Program-made: the position numbers and the translations under genes
Shown: piece after piece, positions 25,491 to 34,734 of the stretch
How positions within the stretch are numbered: the first letter of the stretch is position 1
How the letters are laid out: each line of letters starts with the position of its first letter
The notes under the pieces: generated by a model
What the model saw: the letters and a program-made list of their open reading frames with translations, nothing else
What the model was told of the DNA's origin: nothing
The model's database searches: none
Assembly: GCA_050013875.1 (NCBI GenBank)
Contig: JBEKEK010000054.1
Coordinates: forward strand, 6,815 to 70,814
Direction: 5' to 3'
DNA from: Trebonia sp050013875
Lineage (GTDB): Bacteria > Actinomycetota > Actinomycetes > Streptosporangiales > Streptosporangiaceae
DNA length: 64,000 nucleotides

Positions 25491-27299
25491 TCAGGCCCAG
25501 TACTTGACCGCGCCGGAGTGCACCACGGCACCGCCGACCACGGTGAGCGCCGAGTACAGCGAGCGCAGCTTCGAGTCGGGGACGGAGAAGTAGTCGTCGC
25601 TGAGCACGACGACGTCACCGAGCCTGCCCACTTCGAGCGAGCCGAGGAGAGGCTCGTCCTGGCCGCCCAGGAACCACTGGTTGGCCGAGGTGAACCCGGC
25701 CAGCACCTCGGGCCGGGTGAGCTGCTGGCCAGGGTTGATCTGCTTGCCGAGCGCATTGAGCCCGGTGGTGGCGTAGTACGCGTGGATCCACGGGTTGAGC
25801 GGGGCGATCTGCATTCCGTCGGAGCTCAGGCCGAACGGGATGCCGCTGTCGGCCAGCAGCCGGTAGGGCGGCCCAGCCGGGCTGCCCGTGTTGAAGTACT
25901 CGTACGGCGTCAGGTTCACGCCGCCGCCCAGTGCCTTCAGCCGGTCTACGTATTCGGCGGTGATGAACGGGACATGCGCCACCACCCAGCGCAGGCCGGT
26001 GATGTCGACTTCGGCGTTGACCGCCTCGTACCCGGCGATCTCGGTCTGGAAGTCCGTCGGGGTCAGCGAGTGGACCTCGGCCCGCCAGCCGGCCTTGGCC
26101 ACCGCGAGCGCGGCGTTCTGCCAGGTCGCGTTGCCCCCGGCGTACAGCGAGATGTCCGCAAGGAACTCGCCGATGGCGCCGGTCCGCACCAGGTCGCTGC
26201 CGAAGAACGGGAAGGCGTTCTGCAGCCGCGCGGTGGCGACGGGAATCGTGGGGTCGGTGTCGAACAGCAGGTAGTTGGTGCGCAGCCGGACGATGGCCTG
26301 CGCCTGCGCATCCACGTCGCGCTGGTCCCCTTCCCCGTACACCGACAGGAAGGGGTTGTACATCGTGTAGTTGTCCTCGTGCGCCGCCCCGTCGGCGGGG
26401 GTGTTGGTCGCCTGGAACGCGCCCTGGTCCAGGTGCGTGGTGATCCCGACACTGGCGGAGTAGGCAAACGCATCCCGGACGCTGGCCTTGCGCTGGTCGA
26501 ACGTGAGCGTCTTGCGCAGCGCCAGCAGTGCCTCGCTGGTCGGCCCGGTCCCCTCGAACGGCGACGCCGCGATCGAGCCGTCGGCGCCCACCGCGACCGG
26601 CCCGTAGGGTCCGGTGACATTCTCGAAGAACGCCTTGCCGAGCGTGTTGGTGGTCGCCGGGCCGGTGAAGCCGACCTGGATGAAGACCGGCTGGTCGGGA
26701 ACGGCCGCGTCAAGCTCGGCCAGGGTGGGCAGCCGGCCCTCGGCGAACTGATTGGGGGTGAAGCCGCCGATCGTGGTGATGAAGTTCGCGGCACTGACCG
26801 GCGGCTTCGGGCTCTTGGGGAAGGTGCGGGCGCGCTGCCGGTAGAGGGCCTGGACATCGGCGATCGAGTAGGCGTTCTCCAGCGGCGTGTGGTGCCCCGG
26901 CCGGTTGCCCATCAGGACGAAGTGATTGTGGCAGTCGATCAGCCCCGGCACGGCGACCTGGCCGGCCAGGTCGATGGCCTGGGGGGCGGCGCTGAACTGC
27001 TGCCGGGCCGCCTGCAGGCTGTCCCCGACGTAGACGATGACGCCACCGCGGATGGCGATGACGCTGGCGACCGTGCCGCGGCTGTCCACCGTGTGGATCC
27101 TGCCGTTGAAAAGGATCAGATCACCGGCTGGTGACGTCTCCCGATGCGAGCCGCCGCCCGGCCCGGTGGCCGCGCTGGCCGTCCCCGCAGCCGCGAAGCT
27201 GCCGCCCGCCGCCGCCGCTGCCACCACACCCGTTACCGCTCCCGTCCGCAGTAGCGACCGGCGGGAAACCTGGTTCTTACCCTGCTCGTTGCTGTCCAT
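25491..27299 (-). CDS. Tat-exported amidohydrolase (YtcJ-like)
   Basis: 602 residues. Tat signal SRRSLLRTGAVTGVVAAAAA near residues 13-32. Amidohydrolase metal motif GLIDCHNHFVLMG, central TTHLDQGAF, RAEVHSLT and WVVAHVP histidines, and the closing LSSDGMQIAPLNPW. The family cleaves amide or related bonds with a mononuclear or binuclear metal centre; many members of this branch are exported and of unknown substrate. Two dyads lie ~130-170 bases upstream. Precedes the zinc-ribbon methyltransferase. Confidence 0.85.
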   Translation of the reverse strand: MDSNEQGKNQVSRRSLLRTGAVTGVVAAAAAGGSFAAAGTASAATGPGGGSHRETSPAGDLILFNGRIHTVDSRGTVASVIAIRGGVIVYVGDSLQAARQQFSAAPQAIDLAGQVAVPGLIDCHNHFVLMGNRPGHHTPLENAYSIADVQALYRQRARTFPKSPKPPVSAANFITTIGGFTPNQFAEGRLPTLAELDAAVPDQPVFIQVGFTGPATTNTLGKAFFENVTGPYGPVAVGADGSIAASPFEGTGPTSEALLALRKTLTFDQRKASVRDAFAYSASVGITTHLDQGAFQATNTPADGAAHEDNYTMYNPFLSVYGEGDQRDVDAQAQAIVRLRTNYLLFDTDPTIPVATARLQNAFPFFGSDLVRTGAIGEFLADISLYAGGNATWQNAALAVAKAGWRAEVHSLTPTDFQTEIAGYEAVNAEVDITGLRWVVAHVPFITAEYVDRLKALGGGVNLTPYEYFNTGSPAGPPYRLLADSGIPFGLSSDGMQIAPLNPWIHAYYATTGLNALGKQINPGQQLTRPEVLAGFTSANQWFLGGQDEPLLGSLEVGRLGDVVVLSDDYFSVPDSKLRSLYSALTVVGGAVVHSGAVKYWA

Positions 27300-27427
27300 C
27301 TCGTGCCCACTCCTCCATTGGTGACCCTGGGGCTCGGTGTTTCGCGCGCGATAACAGGCGAGGTCAAAAAGTTGCGCTTGCTAAACACCGTGACGCGAGC
27401 GTAGAACGATCAGCAAAAACGGTCAAG

Positions 27428-27461
27428 TGTCCGTAGAGCGGACAATCTGTTTGAATAAACA
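27428..27461. promoter_or_regulatory. two adjacent dyads upstream of the amidohydrolase
   Basis: TGTCCG-TAGAG-CGGACA (27428-27444) and TGTTT-GAAT-AAACA (27448-27461), both perfect, in the A+T-rich gap before the amidohydrolase (on the minus strand) and after the end of the metallopeptidase gene. Candidate operators for TetR/IclR-like proteins; the regulator is unknown. Confidence 0.45.
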
Positions 27462-27510
27462 AAATCAGCCAGATATCGCCAGCTGTGGCCGGCCGGCCAG
27501 CTATGGCTGG

Positions 27511-28350
27511 TCAGTACGTAACACCGGGGAACTGCGCACGTGCACGCTCAAGCTGCTCGCTCCATTCGCGGGGCCAGCCGAACGCACGGGCGGCTTGGGT
27601 GCGCAGGTCAGCGGCGGCGGCGCCGCTGGTGAAGTGGATGTACTCGCCCCAATTCAGCCGCCGGGTGTACGTGCCGCCGGAGTCGCGGGGGAAGTTCGCG
27701 GCCAGTTGCCTGAAGAACGTGGCCATCACCGCGGCCTGCCCGCAGTCCCGCCACAGCGGGTAGAACCAGTCGCGGAACCAGCGCGTACCCGGCTGCGGGA
27801 AATCATCGCTATTGCTGGTGAACTGGCGATGGACCCGCCGGGCGTCGCGGTGCATGCCCAACGCGGTGTAAAGGTCATAGATGTAGAATTCGGCCCACTT
27901 GCTGTCCCCCCAGATTTCGTAGGCAGGGGAGCCGTGAGTGCCGTTGTTGGCACTCTCGACCGTATGCCCTATCTCATGAGCGGGCAGCTCCGGGGCGAGG
28001 GTGTTGCTTTCCCGCCAAGTGTCAAGGCCGCAGTCGCTGACGTTGTGGTGGTCGTGGACAGGGCTGACGTAATAGCCGGCGTGGCCGCCGCCATGCCGCC
28101 CGCCGTGGTGAATGGAGTAAATGCGCGGATCCGGGCCGAACGCATCGCCATAGGCCGCCTTGGAATACCGCCAGACCTGGTTGACGTAGCGGGGCAGCCA
28201 CCTGACCTCGGCCCGGCGGACATCAGGGTCGGTGTAAATCGCGCAGTCGTCGTCGTCGTGGTAAAGCCTGAGCAGTTGCCGGTGGTCGAACCAGTGCTCC
28301 TGCCAAGTGCCGGGCGGGCTATCCGCCCGCCGCTCCTGCTCAGCTTCCAC
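27511..28350 (-). CDS. HEIGH-motif metallopeptidase-like protein, family not recognised
   Basis: 279 residues from GTG 28350 with GGGAGGG 6 bases upstream. Zincin motif ELPAHEIGHTVESANNG, then SPAYEIWGDSKWAEFYIYDL, where a downstream Glu could be the third metal ligand (gluzincin-like). Many aromatic and histidine residues (SIHHGGRHGGGHAGYY, SPVHDHHNVSDCG). No signal peptide is evident, which is odd for such a protein. Substrate unknown; divergent from the methyltransferase at 28598. Confidence 0.65.
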   Translation of the reverse strand: MEAEQERRADSPPGTWQEHWFDHRQLLRLYHDDDDCAIYTDPDVRRAEVRWLPRYVNQVWRYSKAAYGDAFGPDPRIYSIHHGGRHGGGHAGYYVSPVHDHHNVSDCGLDTWRESNTLAPELPAHEIGHTVESANNGTHGSPAYEIWGDSKWAEFYIYDLYTALGMHRDARRVHRQFTSNSDDFPQPGTRWFRDWFYPLWRDCGQAAVMATFFRQLAANFPRDSGGTYTRRLNWGEYIHFTSGAAAADLRTQAARAFGWPREWSEQLERARAQFPGVTY

Positions 28351-28597
28351 GCGGCCCTCCCGCCTAGCCCGGTAACCGGCTGCCGGACGGCTGTCCGGTT
28401 CTGCTGCTGGCCGCCGCGGCTTCAGGCAGTCGCCAGCCGACTGCTCAGTACCCAAACCAACGGCCGTCGGAACGGATCTGCCCGCGTACCGGTCGCGGCG
28501 AGGCCGGGACGACGGCCTTCGGATGCGATAGGTTTTTTGTGCCGGTACCGGTTATCCGGGGTCTGGCGGTCCAGCGATCCGAGGAGGGCGTCCGTCA

Positions 28598-29446
28598 TTG
28601 AGCGCTCACGAAACACCGGTTAGCGGCTGGGACAACAGCGTTCCTGACTGGTCGCGGAAACTCCCGCCGTTCGACGCCAGTACCGCTCACCCGGCCCGGG
28701 TGTACGACTACCTGCTTGGCGGCAAGGACAACTTCGCCGCCGACCGGGCCGCGGCCGAGGCGATCATCGAGGTCAGCCCGGTCGTCTTCGCGTGCGTGCG
28801 CGCTAACCGCGCCTTCTTGCGGCGCGCCGTGCGGTACCTGGCCGGCCAGGCGGGAATCCGCCAGTTCCTTGACATCGGCACCGGCCTGCCCACCGCCCAG
28901 AACACCCATCAGGTGGCCCAGCAGGTCGCACCGGAGTGCAGGGTTGTCTACGTGGACAACGACCCGATCGTGCTCGCGCACGCACGGGCCCTGCTCACCA
29001 GCGACCCGGCCGGCGCGTGCGATTACATCGACGCTGACCTGCGCGACACCGACAAGGTGCTGAGCCGGGCGGCCGGGACCCTTGACTTCGGACGGCCGGT
29101 GGCCGTCATGGTGTTGTGCACCATGCAGTACGTGCCGGACGCCGAGGACCCGCACGCCATCATCTCCCGCCTGATGGACGCGGTCCCGTCGGGCAGTTAC
29201 CTGGCGATGTCCGACACGACGAGGGACATCGACACCGAGACCATGACGACTGGCGCGCAGCGCTACAACGCCAAGCTCGGGTCCGCCGTTTTCACGCCGC
29301 GCAGCGGCGCCGAATACACCCGGTTCTTCGATCGCCTGTCCCTGGTGGAGCCGGGCTTGGTGCCGATGCCGCGGTGGCGCCCTGACCCCGGCTCGGGCCC
29401 GGGGGACGTCATCCCCATGTACGCCGCCATCGGGCGCAAACCCTAA
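28598..29446 (+). CDS. SAM-dependent methyltransferase, actinobacterial DUF574-type
   Basis: 282 residues from TTG 28598, supported by GAGGAGGG 7 bases upstream. Signature PARVYDYLLGGKDNFAADRA, RANRAFLRRAVRYLAGQAGI, QFLDIGTGLPTAQNTHQVAQ, RVVYVDNDPIVLAHARALL. This family (PF04672-like) is greatly expanded in Streptomyces, Frankia and related genera; substrates are mostly unknown. It stands alone. Confidence 0.9.
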   Translation: MSAHETPVSGWDNSVPDWSRKLPPFDASTAHPARVYDYLLGGKDNFAADRAAAEAIIEVSPVVFACVRANRAFLRRAVRYLAGQAGIRQFLDIGTGLPTAQNTHQVAQQVAPECRVVYVDNDPIVLAHARALLTSDPAGACDYIDADLRDTDKVLSRAAGTLDFGRPVAVMVLCTMQYVPDAEDPHAIISRLMDAVPSGSYLAMSDTTRDIDTETMTTGAQRYNAKLGSAVFTPRSGAEYTRFFDRLSLVEPGLVPMPRWRPDPGSGPGDVIPMYAAIGRKP

Positions 29447-29488
29447 TGCGCGGACTGGCGCGAGCACGGCCGGCGGGGCCAGTGCTGA

Positions 29489-30592
29489 TCAGCGACGCGG
29501 TTCAGCCGCAAGCCCCACGGGCAGCGACCGTGCGTCCAGTCCGCGCTGGGCCGCGAATGACTCGAAACTGGCCCGCTGCTCAGCCGTGGCCCGTTGCGCC
29601 GCCTGGCGCCTGCCCGCATCGGCCAGGCTGGGCCGCACCAGGTTAACGGCGCCGCCCAGCTTCGGGTCGGGCTCCGCCTTGAGGCCATCGGCCCGGGCGA
29701 GGCGCCGGTTGAACTCGTCCTGGGCTGCCCCCAGGGCAGGCATGACCCAGCCGGGGCCGTCGGCGCCCGGCTGGTACGAGCAGTAACTGCCACCCCAGGG
29801 CCGCGCCGCATCGCGTACCGCGGCGGCGAGCAGCGCGGCGTCACCTTCGACCAGCACGGCGTCGTTGCCGAGGGTGCCGCTGAATGCCCGGTAGCCCTGG
29901 GCAACGACGGGATGCCCGGCCAGGGCCGGCGACTCGTGGTTTTCTGTCGCGTCGCGTTCCGCGTAGAAGGCATGCAAGTGGGCGCGCTGCACCTCCTGCC
30001 GGGGATTCCTGGTGACCGCGGCACCGCCGCCGCCGCGGTCGCCGGTCCCGCGGCCGGCTTCCAGGTCACGCAGGTAATCAAGGTTCGCCGCGCTGTCATT
30101 GGCACAGAACACCACGTGCCCGCCATCGAGGCCGCGGTACCACGCGGCGACCAGGGTCATCGCCGTCTGACGAGCCGCCAGTTCCCCGGCCGTGGCCGAT
30201 GACCATCCGTCGCGGTGGCTGCGGGGCACCATGAGCAGGTGCGGGCGAGCCGCCCGCCGGGGCCCGTTAGCCAGCATGAACGGATTGCGGTCGAGTATCA
30301 GGTCCACCAATGCGGTGCCGTCAGACGCGGTCATTGTCCCCAGGTAGGTGGGAAACCCGGTCACGTCGGCGAACACGTCCACCGGCCGGAACCGGCGGGA
30401 AAACTCCGCCGCGGCGACCATGCCCTCGATGTTCCCTGTCGCCTGGTTGACCAGGACCCAGCTCCCGGCCCTGGCGCTGTCATCCGGGCACCGGTACGCC
30501 TTGACCGCGGCGGTGCCGTCGCTGTAGGTCCACAGTTCGCGCAGCTCGACCTGGCTGAACGGGGCGCGCCAGCGCTCTGGGTGACCGGCCAT
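29489..30592 (-). CDS. unknown protein with HIT-like features
   Basis: 367 residues. PHLLMVPRSHRDGWSSATAG and QEVQRAHLHAFYAERD resemble the strands of HIT-fold (GalT/HIT) proteins, with an H-x-H pair in the second, but the order and spacing differ from the usual HIT motif, so this is tentative. GGSYCSYQPGADGPGWVMPA near residue 270 is another conserved-looking segment. It begins immediately after the metallophosphoesterase gene stop region (30595), suggesting an operon. Confidence 0.5.
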   Translation of the reverse strand: MAGHPERWRAPFSQVELRELWTYSDGTAAVKAYRCPDDSARAGSWVLVNQATGNIEGMVAAAEFSRRFRPVDVFADVTGFPTYLGTMTASDGTALVDLILDRNPFMLANGPRRAARPHLLMVPRSHRDGWSSATAGELAARQTAMTLVAAWYRGLDGGHVVFCANDSAANLDYLRDLEAGRGTGDRGGGGAAVTRNPRQEVQRAHLHAFYAERDATENHESPALAGHPVVAQGYRAFSGTLGNDAVLVEGDAALLAAAVRDAARPWGGSYCSYQPGADGPGWVMPALGAAQDEFNRRLARADGLKAEPDPKLGGAVNLVRPSLADAGRRQAAQRATAEQRASFESFAAQRGLDARSLPVGLAAEPRR

Positions 30593-30594
30593 GA

Positions 30595-31086
30595 CTAGCT
30601 GACCTCGACAATCCTGGCGTCGATGAGGGCGCCGTCCGCGACCTGGAGCACGCCGAGGGTGCCGTGCGGCTGACGGCGCCGGTCGGTCGGCGAGCCGGGG
30701 TTGAAGATCCGCAGAGTCCCTTCGGCGCTGTCGAGGGGGATGTGCGAGTGACCGAACACGACGAGTTCGGCCTCGGGGAACCTGGCCCGCATCCGCGGCA
30801 GCCGCCCGGCGGCAGTGCCACTGTCGTGGATCATCGCGATGCGCAGGCCCTCCGGCGCCAGCGAGGCGGTCTCGGCCGCGCCCCAGGCGGCGACGTCGGG
30901 ACCGTCGTTGTTGCCGACCACCGCCGTCACCGGCGCGTACTGCGCCAGCTCGTCAAGCACCGGGGCCGTGCATACGTCGCCGGCGTGCAGGATCAGGTCC
31001 GCGCCGCGCAGCTGGGACGCGACCGCGGGCGGGCACGATCTCCAGCGCCGGGGAGCGTGCGTGTCGGACAGGACGACTATCCGCAT
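30595..31086 (-). CDS. YfcE/MJ0936-type metallophosphoesterase
   Basis: 163 residues from ATG 31086, beginning at the first catalytic motif MRIVVLSDTHAPRR, then ILHAGDVCTAPVL, VVGNNDGPDVAA, IHDSG and GHSHIPLDSAEG, and the closing NPGSPTDRRR. These are the five metal-binding motifs of small calcineurin-like phosphodiesterases. The ORF can be opened to 31269 but that part lacks homology. Likely co-transcribed with the HIT-like gene. Confidence 0.92.
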   Translation of the reverse strand: MRIVVLSDTHAPRRWRSCPPAVASQLRGADLILHAGDVCTAPVLDELAQYAPVTAVVGNNDGPDVAAWGAAETASLAPEGLRIAMIHDSGTAAGRLPRMRARFPEAELVVFGHSHIPLDSAEGTLRIFNPGSPTDRRRQPHGTLGVLQVADGALIDARIVEVS

Positions 31087-31212
31087 GGTGGTCGGTGACC
31101 TCCCGCCTCGACTTCGGCCAGACACAGGCGCTGCCCGGTAGGCATCGGACGTTACCGGAACTATGCTTCCGAAGCGCGCTGACAAACCGTTCGGAGGGAA
31201 TCGCTTGCCGTC

Positions 31213-31437
31213 ATGAGGAAGCTCAGCCTTTACTACGGCACGGTCAAGTCCGCGGCCCGCGCACAGCACTTCATGGCCTGGGCAAATTCCCGGGAACAGG
31301 CCCTGGACATGGTCGAAGCAGCGCTCACGGCCGCTGGGCCGGTAGTGGGCTCGGTCGTCGGCCCGATCGCGAGCCTGCCCGCCGACGTCATGAAGCCAGG
31401 CGTCTTCGTCGAGGTCATGCCGGTGCCGAAGGACTGA
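31213..31437 (+). CDS. small hypothetical protein
   Basis: 74 residues: MRKLSLYYGTVKSAARAQHF, a helix, a Val/Gly-rich middle (GPVVGSVVGPIASLPADVM) and VFVEVMPVPKD. A GGAGGG ribosome binding site lies 12 bases upstream, rather far. No family recognised. The region 31438-31673 after it shows only the kinase leader. Confidence 0.5.
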   Translation: MRKLSLYYGTVKSAARAQHFMAWANSREQALDMVEAALTAAGPVVGSVVGPIASLPADVMKPGVFVEVMPVPKD

Positions 31438-31673
31438 CCGCGAGGCGAACTTTCCCTGGGAATACCGATATCAGCCGTTTCCGCGCGGCCGCGCCTATTG
31501 CCGCCTGCTGATTGACCGACAGTCCGGCACAGAGGTGAATCATTCGGGTGATTACCCGTATATCGGGACTCACTGTGCTATAGGTTTTGATCCGCCCACA
31601 CGGGTGGGGTGGGCTGCGGGCCGCCGTCCAGGGTGCCCGGGGCTGGACGTCGATTCCCGGTGGGGAGATGGTT

Positions 31674-33584
31674 ATGCCGGAGCTTCCTGTGGTCGGCGAC
31701 GAGTTCGCCGGCTACCAGTTGCGATCCGTCATCGGGCGCGGCGGCATGAGCGTCGTGTACGAGGCGGAGCATCCGCGGTTTGGCAACGGCATCGCGCTCA
31801 AGGTGCTGGCAGCCGAGGTGGCCGCTGACGGCATCTTCCGCACCCGCTTCCTCGAGGAATCGCGCATCGCCGCCTCAATGAACGACCCGCACGTCATCCC
31901 CAGCTACGACGTGGGAGAAAGCGGCGGGCTGCTGTACATCGCGATGCGCCTGGTCCCGGGCGGTGACCTGCGGCAGCGGATCGCCAAGAGCGGGCCGATG
32001 CCGCCGCGGACCGCCGTCGCCCTGCTCAGCCAGGCCGCCCAGGCACTGGACGCCGCGCACCGCATGGGGCTAGTGCACCGGGACGTGAAGCCGGAGAACC
32101 TGCTGATCGAAGGGGACGACGACGGGTCCGGGCACCTGTACCTGGCCGACTTCGGAATCTCCCGGCTGGGCATGGAGCGCAACGGGCTCACCTCGACCGG
32201 GCAGTTCCTCGGCACCACCGACTACGTGGCGCCAGAGCAGATCAGCGAGCCGTACGTGTACGGCCCGGCCGACCAGTACTCGCTCGGCTGCGTCCTGTAC
32301 GAGTGCCTGACCGGCCGGGTGCCGTTCGGGAAGGACGCGGACGCCAGCCGCGCCCCGCTCCCGGCCGCGCTGCCGCCGGCGGCCGGGGAGTTGTTCGCCC
32401 GGGTGCTGGCCGAGCGGCCCGGCGACCGCTACAACACCTGCCGCGAGTTCATGGACGCGGCCGCCGTCGCCCTGGCCGGCCTGGCGGCGGAGCCGCTGTC
32501 CGGCCTGGCGGCCGTGCCGCTGTCCGGCGTCGATTCGCATCCGGTTCCGCCCGCGCCGGAGTCCGCCGGCGGTCAGCCGGCCGCGGCGCCGGAAACGAGC
32601 CAGCTGGCAGCGGCGGCGCCCGGCGGGCGGCAGCCGGAACTCGGTCCGGCCTCCGTCGCCTACCAGCGGGAAGCCGCGCCGGACCGCGCTGAGTCCGGGC
32701 CGGAAGTTACCCCCGAGCCTGCTGGCGACCCGTGGCAACCCGCCCGCGACGTGCCAACGCCAGCCGCGAGTGCGGGGTCAGGGAACGGCCGGCGCCGGGG
32801 GCGCTGGCTGGTGATCGCGGCGGTGCTGCTGCTGGTCTGCGGCGGCGGCGGAGCCGGCGCCTACGCCGCGCTGTCATCCCACCAGAACACCACCACCTCG
32901 ACGCCGTCGGCGATGGCGTCGAAGCCGATGCCGCAGCGGGCGCCCGCCAGCCTGCTGGCGCAGGTGCTGACGTCCGCCAATGCCAGCAGGATCGCGATGG
33001 GCATGCTGCCGCCGTCAAGCTGCGCGCAGCGCGGCGAGGCGAAGGTTCTCTGCCTGGCGCCGTCGCCGGCGATCGCCAGCGCGACCTTCACCACCTATCC
33101 CACCCTCACCGCCCTGTACTCCGCTTACAAGGCGGCGATCCGTTCGCTGAACCACAAGCATTACCGGCAGAACGTGGCGAACTGCGGCCTGTCCGCGCCC
33201 AGCCCTTACGGCGAGATCGCGTGGAACCACCGGGAGAAGCACTCAAGGGCCTACACCGCGGCCGAGATGATCGCGGGCAAGGTGCCGGTCGAGACCGCTA
33301 TGGGCCGGATGGCCTGCCTGGCGACGGCCAGCCACTCAGAAGACATCGTGTGGACCACGGACTATGGCAAGATGCTGGGCGTCGCGATCGGAACCGGATC
33401 GCACACGGGCGTGTGGCTGTGGTGGGCCGCCGTCCATCACAACATCATCTTCCCTGGCACGCCGATGGATATGGGCGGCGCGGCGCCGCTGATGTCCGGA
33501 GCGCCCATGCCGACGTCTTCGGCCGGCGCTTCGCGGTCGATGACGGCCAAGCCCTCGCCGTCGATGTCCAAGCCGGACAGTTAG
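31674..33584 (+). CDS. transmembrane Ser/Thr protein kinase (PknB-like)
   Basis: 636 residues from ATG 31674 (GGGGAG 6 bases before it). Kinase domain with glycine loop GRGGMSVVYEAEHP, Lys43, catalytic HRDVKPENLL (135-137), DFG (159), TTDYVAPEQISEPYV. A Pro/Ala-rich linker leads to one membrane segment (~377-400, WLVIAAVLLLVCGGGGAGAY) and a ~230-residue outer domain without PASTA repeats but with several cysteines, which may be a ligand sensor. Ends in a Ser/Met/Pro-rich tail. Partners and stimulus unknown. Confidence 0.93.
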   Translation: MPELPVVGDEFAGYQLRSVIGRGGMSVVYEAEHPRFGNGIALKVLAAEVAADGIFRTRFLEESRIAASMNDPHVIPSYDVGESGGLLYIAMRLVPGGDLRQRIAKSGPMPPRTAVALLSQAAQALDAAHRMGLVHRDVKPENLLIEGDDDGSGHLYLADFGISRLGMERNGLTSTGQFLGTTDYVAPEQISEPYVYGPADQYSLGCVLYECLTGRVPFGKDADASRAPLPAALPPAAGELFARVLAERPGDRYNTCREFMDAAAVALAGLAAEPLSGLAAVPLSGVDSHPVPPAPESAGGQPAAAPETSQLAAAAPGGRQPELGPASVAYQREAAPDRAESGPEVTPEPAGDPWQPARDVPTPAASAGSGNGRRRGRWLVIAAVLLLVCGGGGAGAYAALSSHQNTTTSTPSAMASKPMPQRAPASLLAQVLTSANASRIAMGMLPPSSCAQRGEAKVLCLAPSPAIASATFTTYPTLTALYSAYKAAIRSLNHKHYRQNVANCGLSAPSPYGEIAWNHREKHSRAYTAAEMIAGKVPVETAMGRMACLATASHSEDIVWTTDYGKMLGVAIGTGSHTGVWLWWAAVHHNIIFPGTPMDMGGAAPLMSGAPMPTSSAGASRSMTAKPSPSMSKPDS

Positions 33585-33645
33585 ACCGCCCGCGGGCCGG
33601 CTTCCCCGCAGCTGGGGGCGGTCGGCCGGAAAAGGCGGAGCCACC

Positions 33646-33714
33646 GTCCGTTCGAGGTAATGATTGTGAACTTAACCGGCTGGAGCAAGATCAAAATCCA
33701 GCCATGGAACGGAC
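33646..33714. repeat. nested inverted repeat between convergent kinase and TPR genes
   Basis: Outer arms GTCCGTTC (33646-33653) and GAACGGAC (33707-33714); inner arms GGCTGGA (33678-33684) and TCCAGCC (33697-33703). It may act as a bidirectional terminator for the convergent genes. The outer arms repeat the GTCCGTTC core of 5072-5108. Confidence 0.5.
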
Positions 33715-33762
33715 CGTGAGTTCCTGCTCTACCGCACCGGCTTTCCTGGCTGGGGCGGGAAG

Positions 33763-34551
33763 TCAGGCCGTTCGGTGCGGGTGCTGGCCAGAGAATTCCG
33801 CGCGTGCCTCGGTGACCTGCGCAAGGATGCGGTGAGCGTCGCTGGCGGCGGCGATGGCGGCGGCCTCGTCCAGCAGCGCCTGGGCATCGCTGCGGCGGTC
33901 TTGGGCGGTGGCGATGTAGGCGAGCCCGATCATGTTCGCGGCCGCTGACGGCAGTTGCCCGGTCTGCTGGCGCAGTCGGGTGGCCTCTTCCAGCCGGCCC
34001 CGGGCCTCGTCCAGATGCCCGGCGCGGTGCGCGGCGATGCCCAGGTGCCGCAGTGCCTCGGCCATCGTGTCCGGGTCGCCGGACCGCGATGCCAGGTCCA
34101 GTGACCGCTCAAGGACAGGAACCGCGGTGCCGTCGTCGTGCCGTATGACCTGGTGGAGGCAGCCGACCCAGAACAGCGCCTCGGCCTCACCGCGCAGGTC
34201 CCCAAGCGTCCGGTAGAGCCGGGCGGCCCGCTCGAACAGCGCAAGCTCAGCGGTGTCTTCGTCGGCGGTGTCTTCCTCGGCGGCGGCAAGGTCCAGGTCG
34301 CGGCGGAGCAGGAACCGCGCGTGCATCACCCGGCCCCGGGCCACGGCCAGGTCGGCTTCGGCCGCGTCAAGTTCCCGGTCAGCTCGCGCCAGCGGCGCGG
34401 CATCACCGGCGTGGACGGCTTGCTCGTAGAGCAGTCCGGCTTGCTTTACCCGCTCGTCCACGCTGCCGACCGCCTCCCGGTCTTGGCTGACTCTGGCGGT
34501 TACTACTTTGCCATCGCGAAGCTCACTGGAGCGCATGGGGCAGAGCGTCAC
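33763..34551 (-). CDS. TPR-repeat protein
   Basis: 262 residues, entirely helical: GLLYEQAVHAGDAAPLARAD, LFERAARLYRTLGDLRGEAE, LERSLDLASRSGDPDTMAEA, LRHLGIAAHRAGHLDEARGR, AQALLDEAAAIAAASDAHR, giving about five TPR-like units. GTG 34551 is preferred because it overlaps the TGA of the 30-residue peptide gene (GTGA) as in coupled genes; ATG 34536 is an alternative. TPR arrays mediate protein contacts; the partner is unknown. Confidence 0.8.
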   Translation of the reverse strand: MTLCPMRSSELRDGKVVTARVSQDREAVGSVDERVKQAGLLYEQAVHAGDAAPLARADRELDAAEADLAVARGRVMHARFLLRRDLDLAAAEEDTADEDTAELALFERAARLYRTLGDLRGEAEALFWVGCLHQVIRHDDGTAVPVLERSLDLASRSGDPDTMAEALRHLGIAAHRAGHLDEARGRLEEATRLRQQTGQLPSAAANMIGLAYIATAQDRRSDAQALLDEAAAIAAASDAHRILAQVTEARAEFSGQHPHRTA

Positions 34552-34640
34552 CACCGGCGGATCCTGAGCCAGACGAAGCCCACGATCCCCAGCACGAAGT
34601 GCACCGCGCAGACGGCGAAAATGAGTCCCGTGACCGGCAT
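34548..34640 (-). CDS. 30-residue membrane peptide coupled to the TPR gene
   Basis: ATG 34640 with an ideal GGAGGT 7 bases upstream, followed by 30 codons: start MPVTGLIFAVCAVHFVLGIV, end WLRIRRW then stop. One hydrophobic helix with a basic C-terminus, so probably a membrane peptide with its tail inside. The stop overlaps the TPR start by 4 bases. It is too short for most gene callers. It faces OhrR-like gene 34735 across a 94-base divergent promoter region. Confidence 0.7.
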   Translation of the reverse strand: MPVTGLIFAVCAVHFVLGIVGFVWLRIRRW

Positions 34641-34669
34641 GTCCCGCACCTCCGACTACGATTAGCGTG

Positions 34670-34695
34670 TTAATGGATAGTGCACTAATGATTAA
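34670..34695. promoter_or_regulatory. dyad between the OhrR-like gene and the peptide/TPR operon
   Basis: TTAAT-GGA-TAGTGCACTA-ATG-ATTAA; 20 of 26 positions are symmetric, with a perfect 10-bp core at 34678-34687. It is in an A+T-rich divergent promoter and is a candidate operator for the OhrR-like protein, though it differs from the classic TACAATT-type Ohr box. Confidence 0.5.
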
Positions 34696-34734
34696 AGCAT
34701 ACATCGATCCGCGATCGGCGCTACCCTTGGTGTT

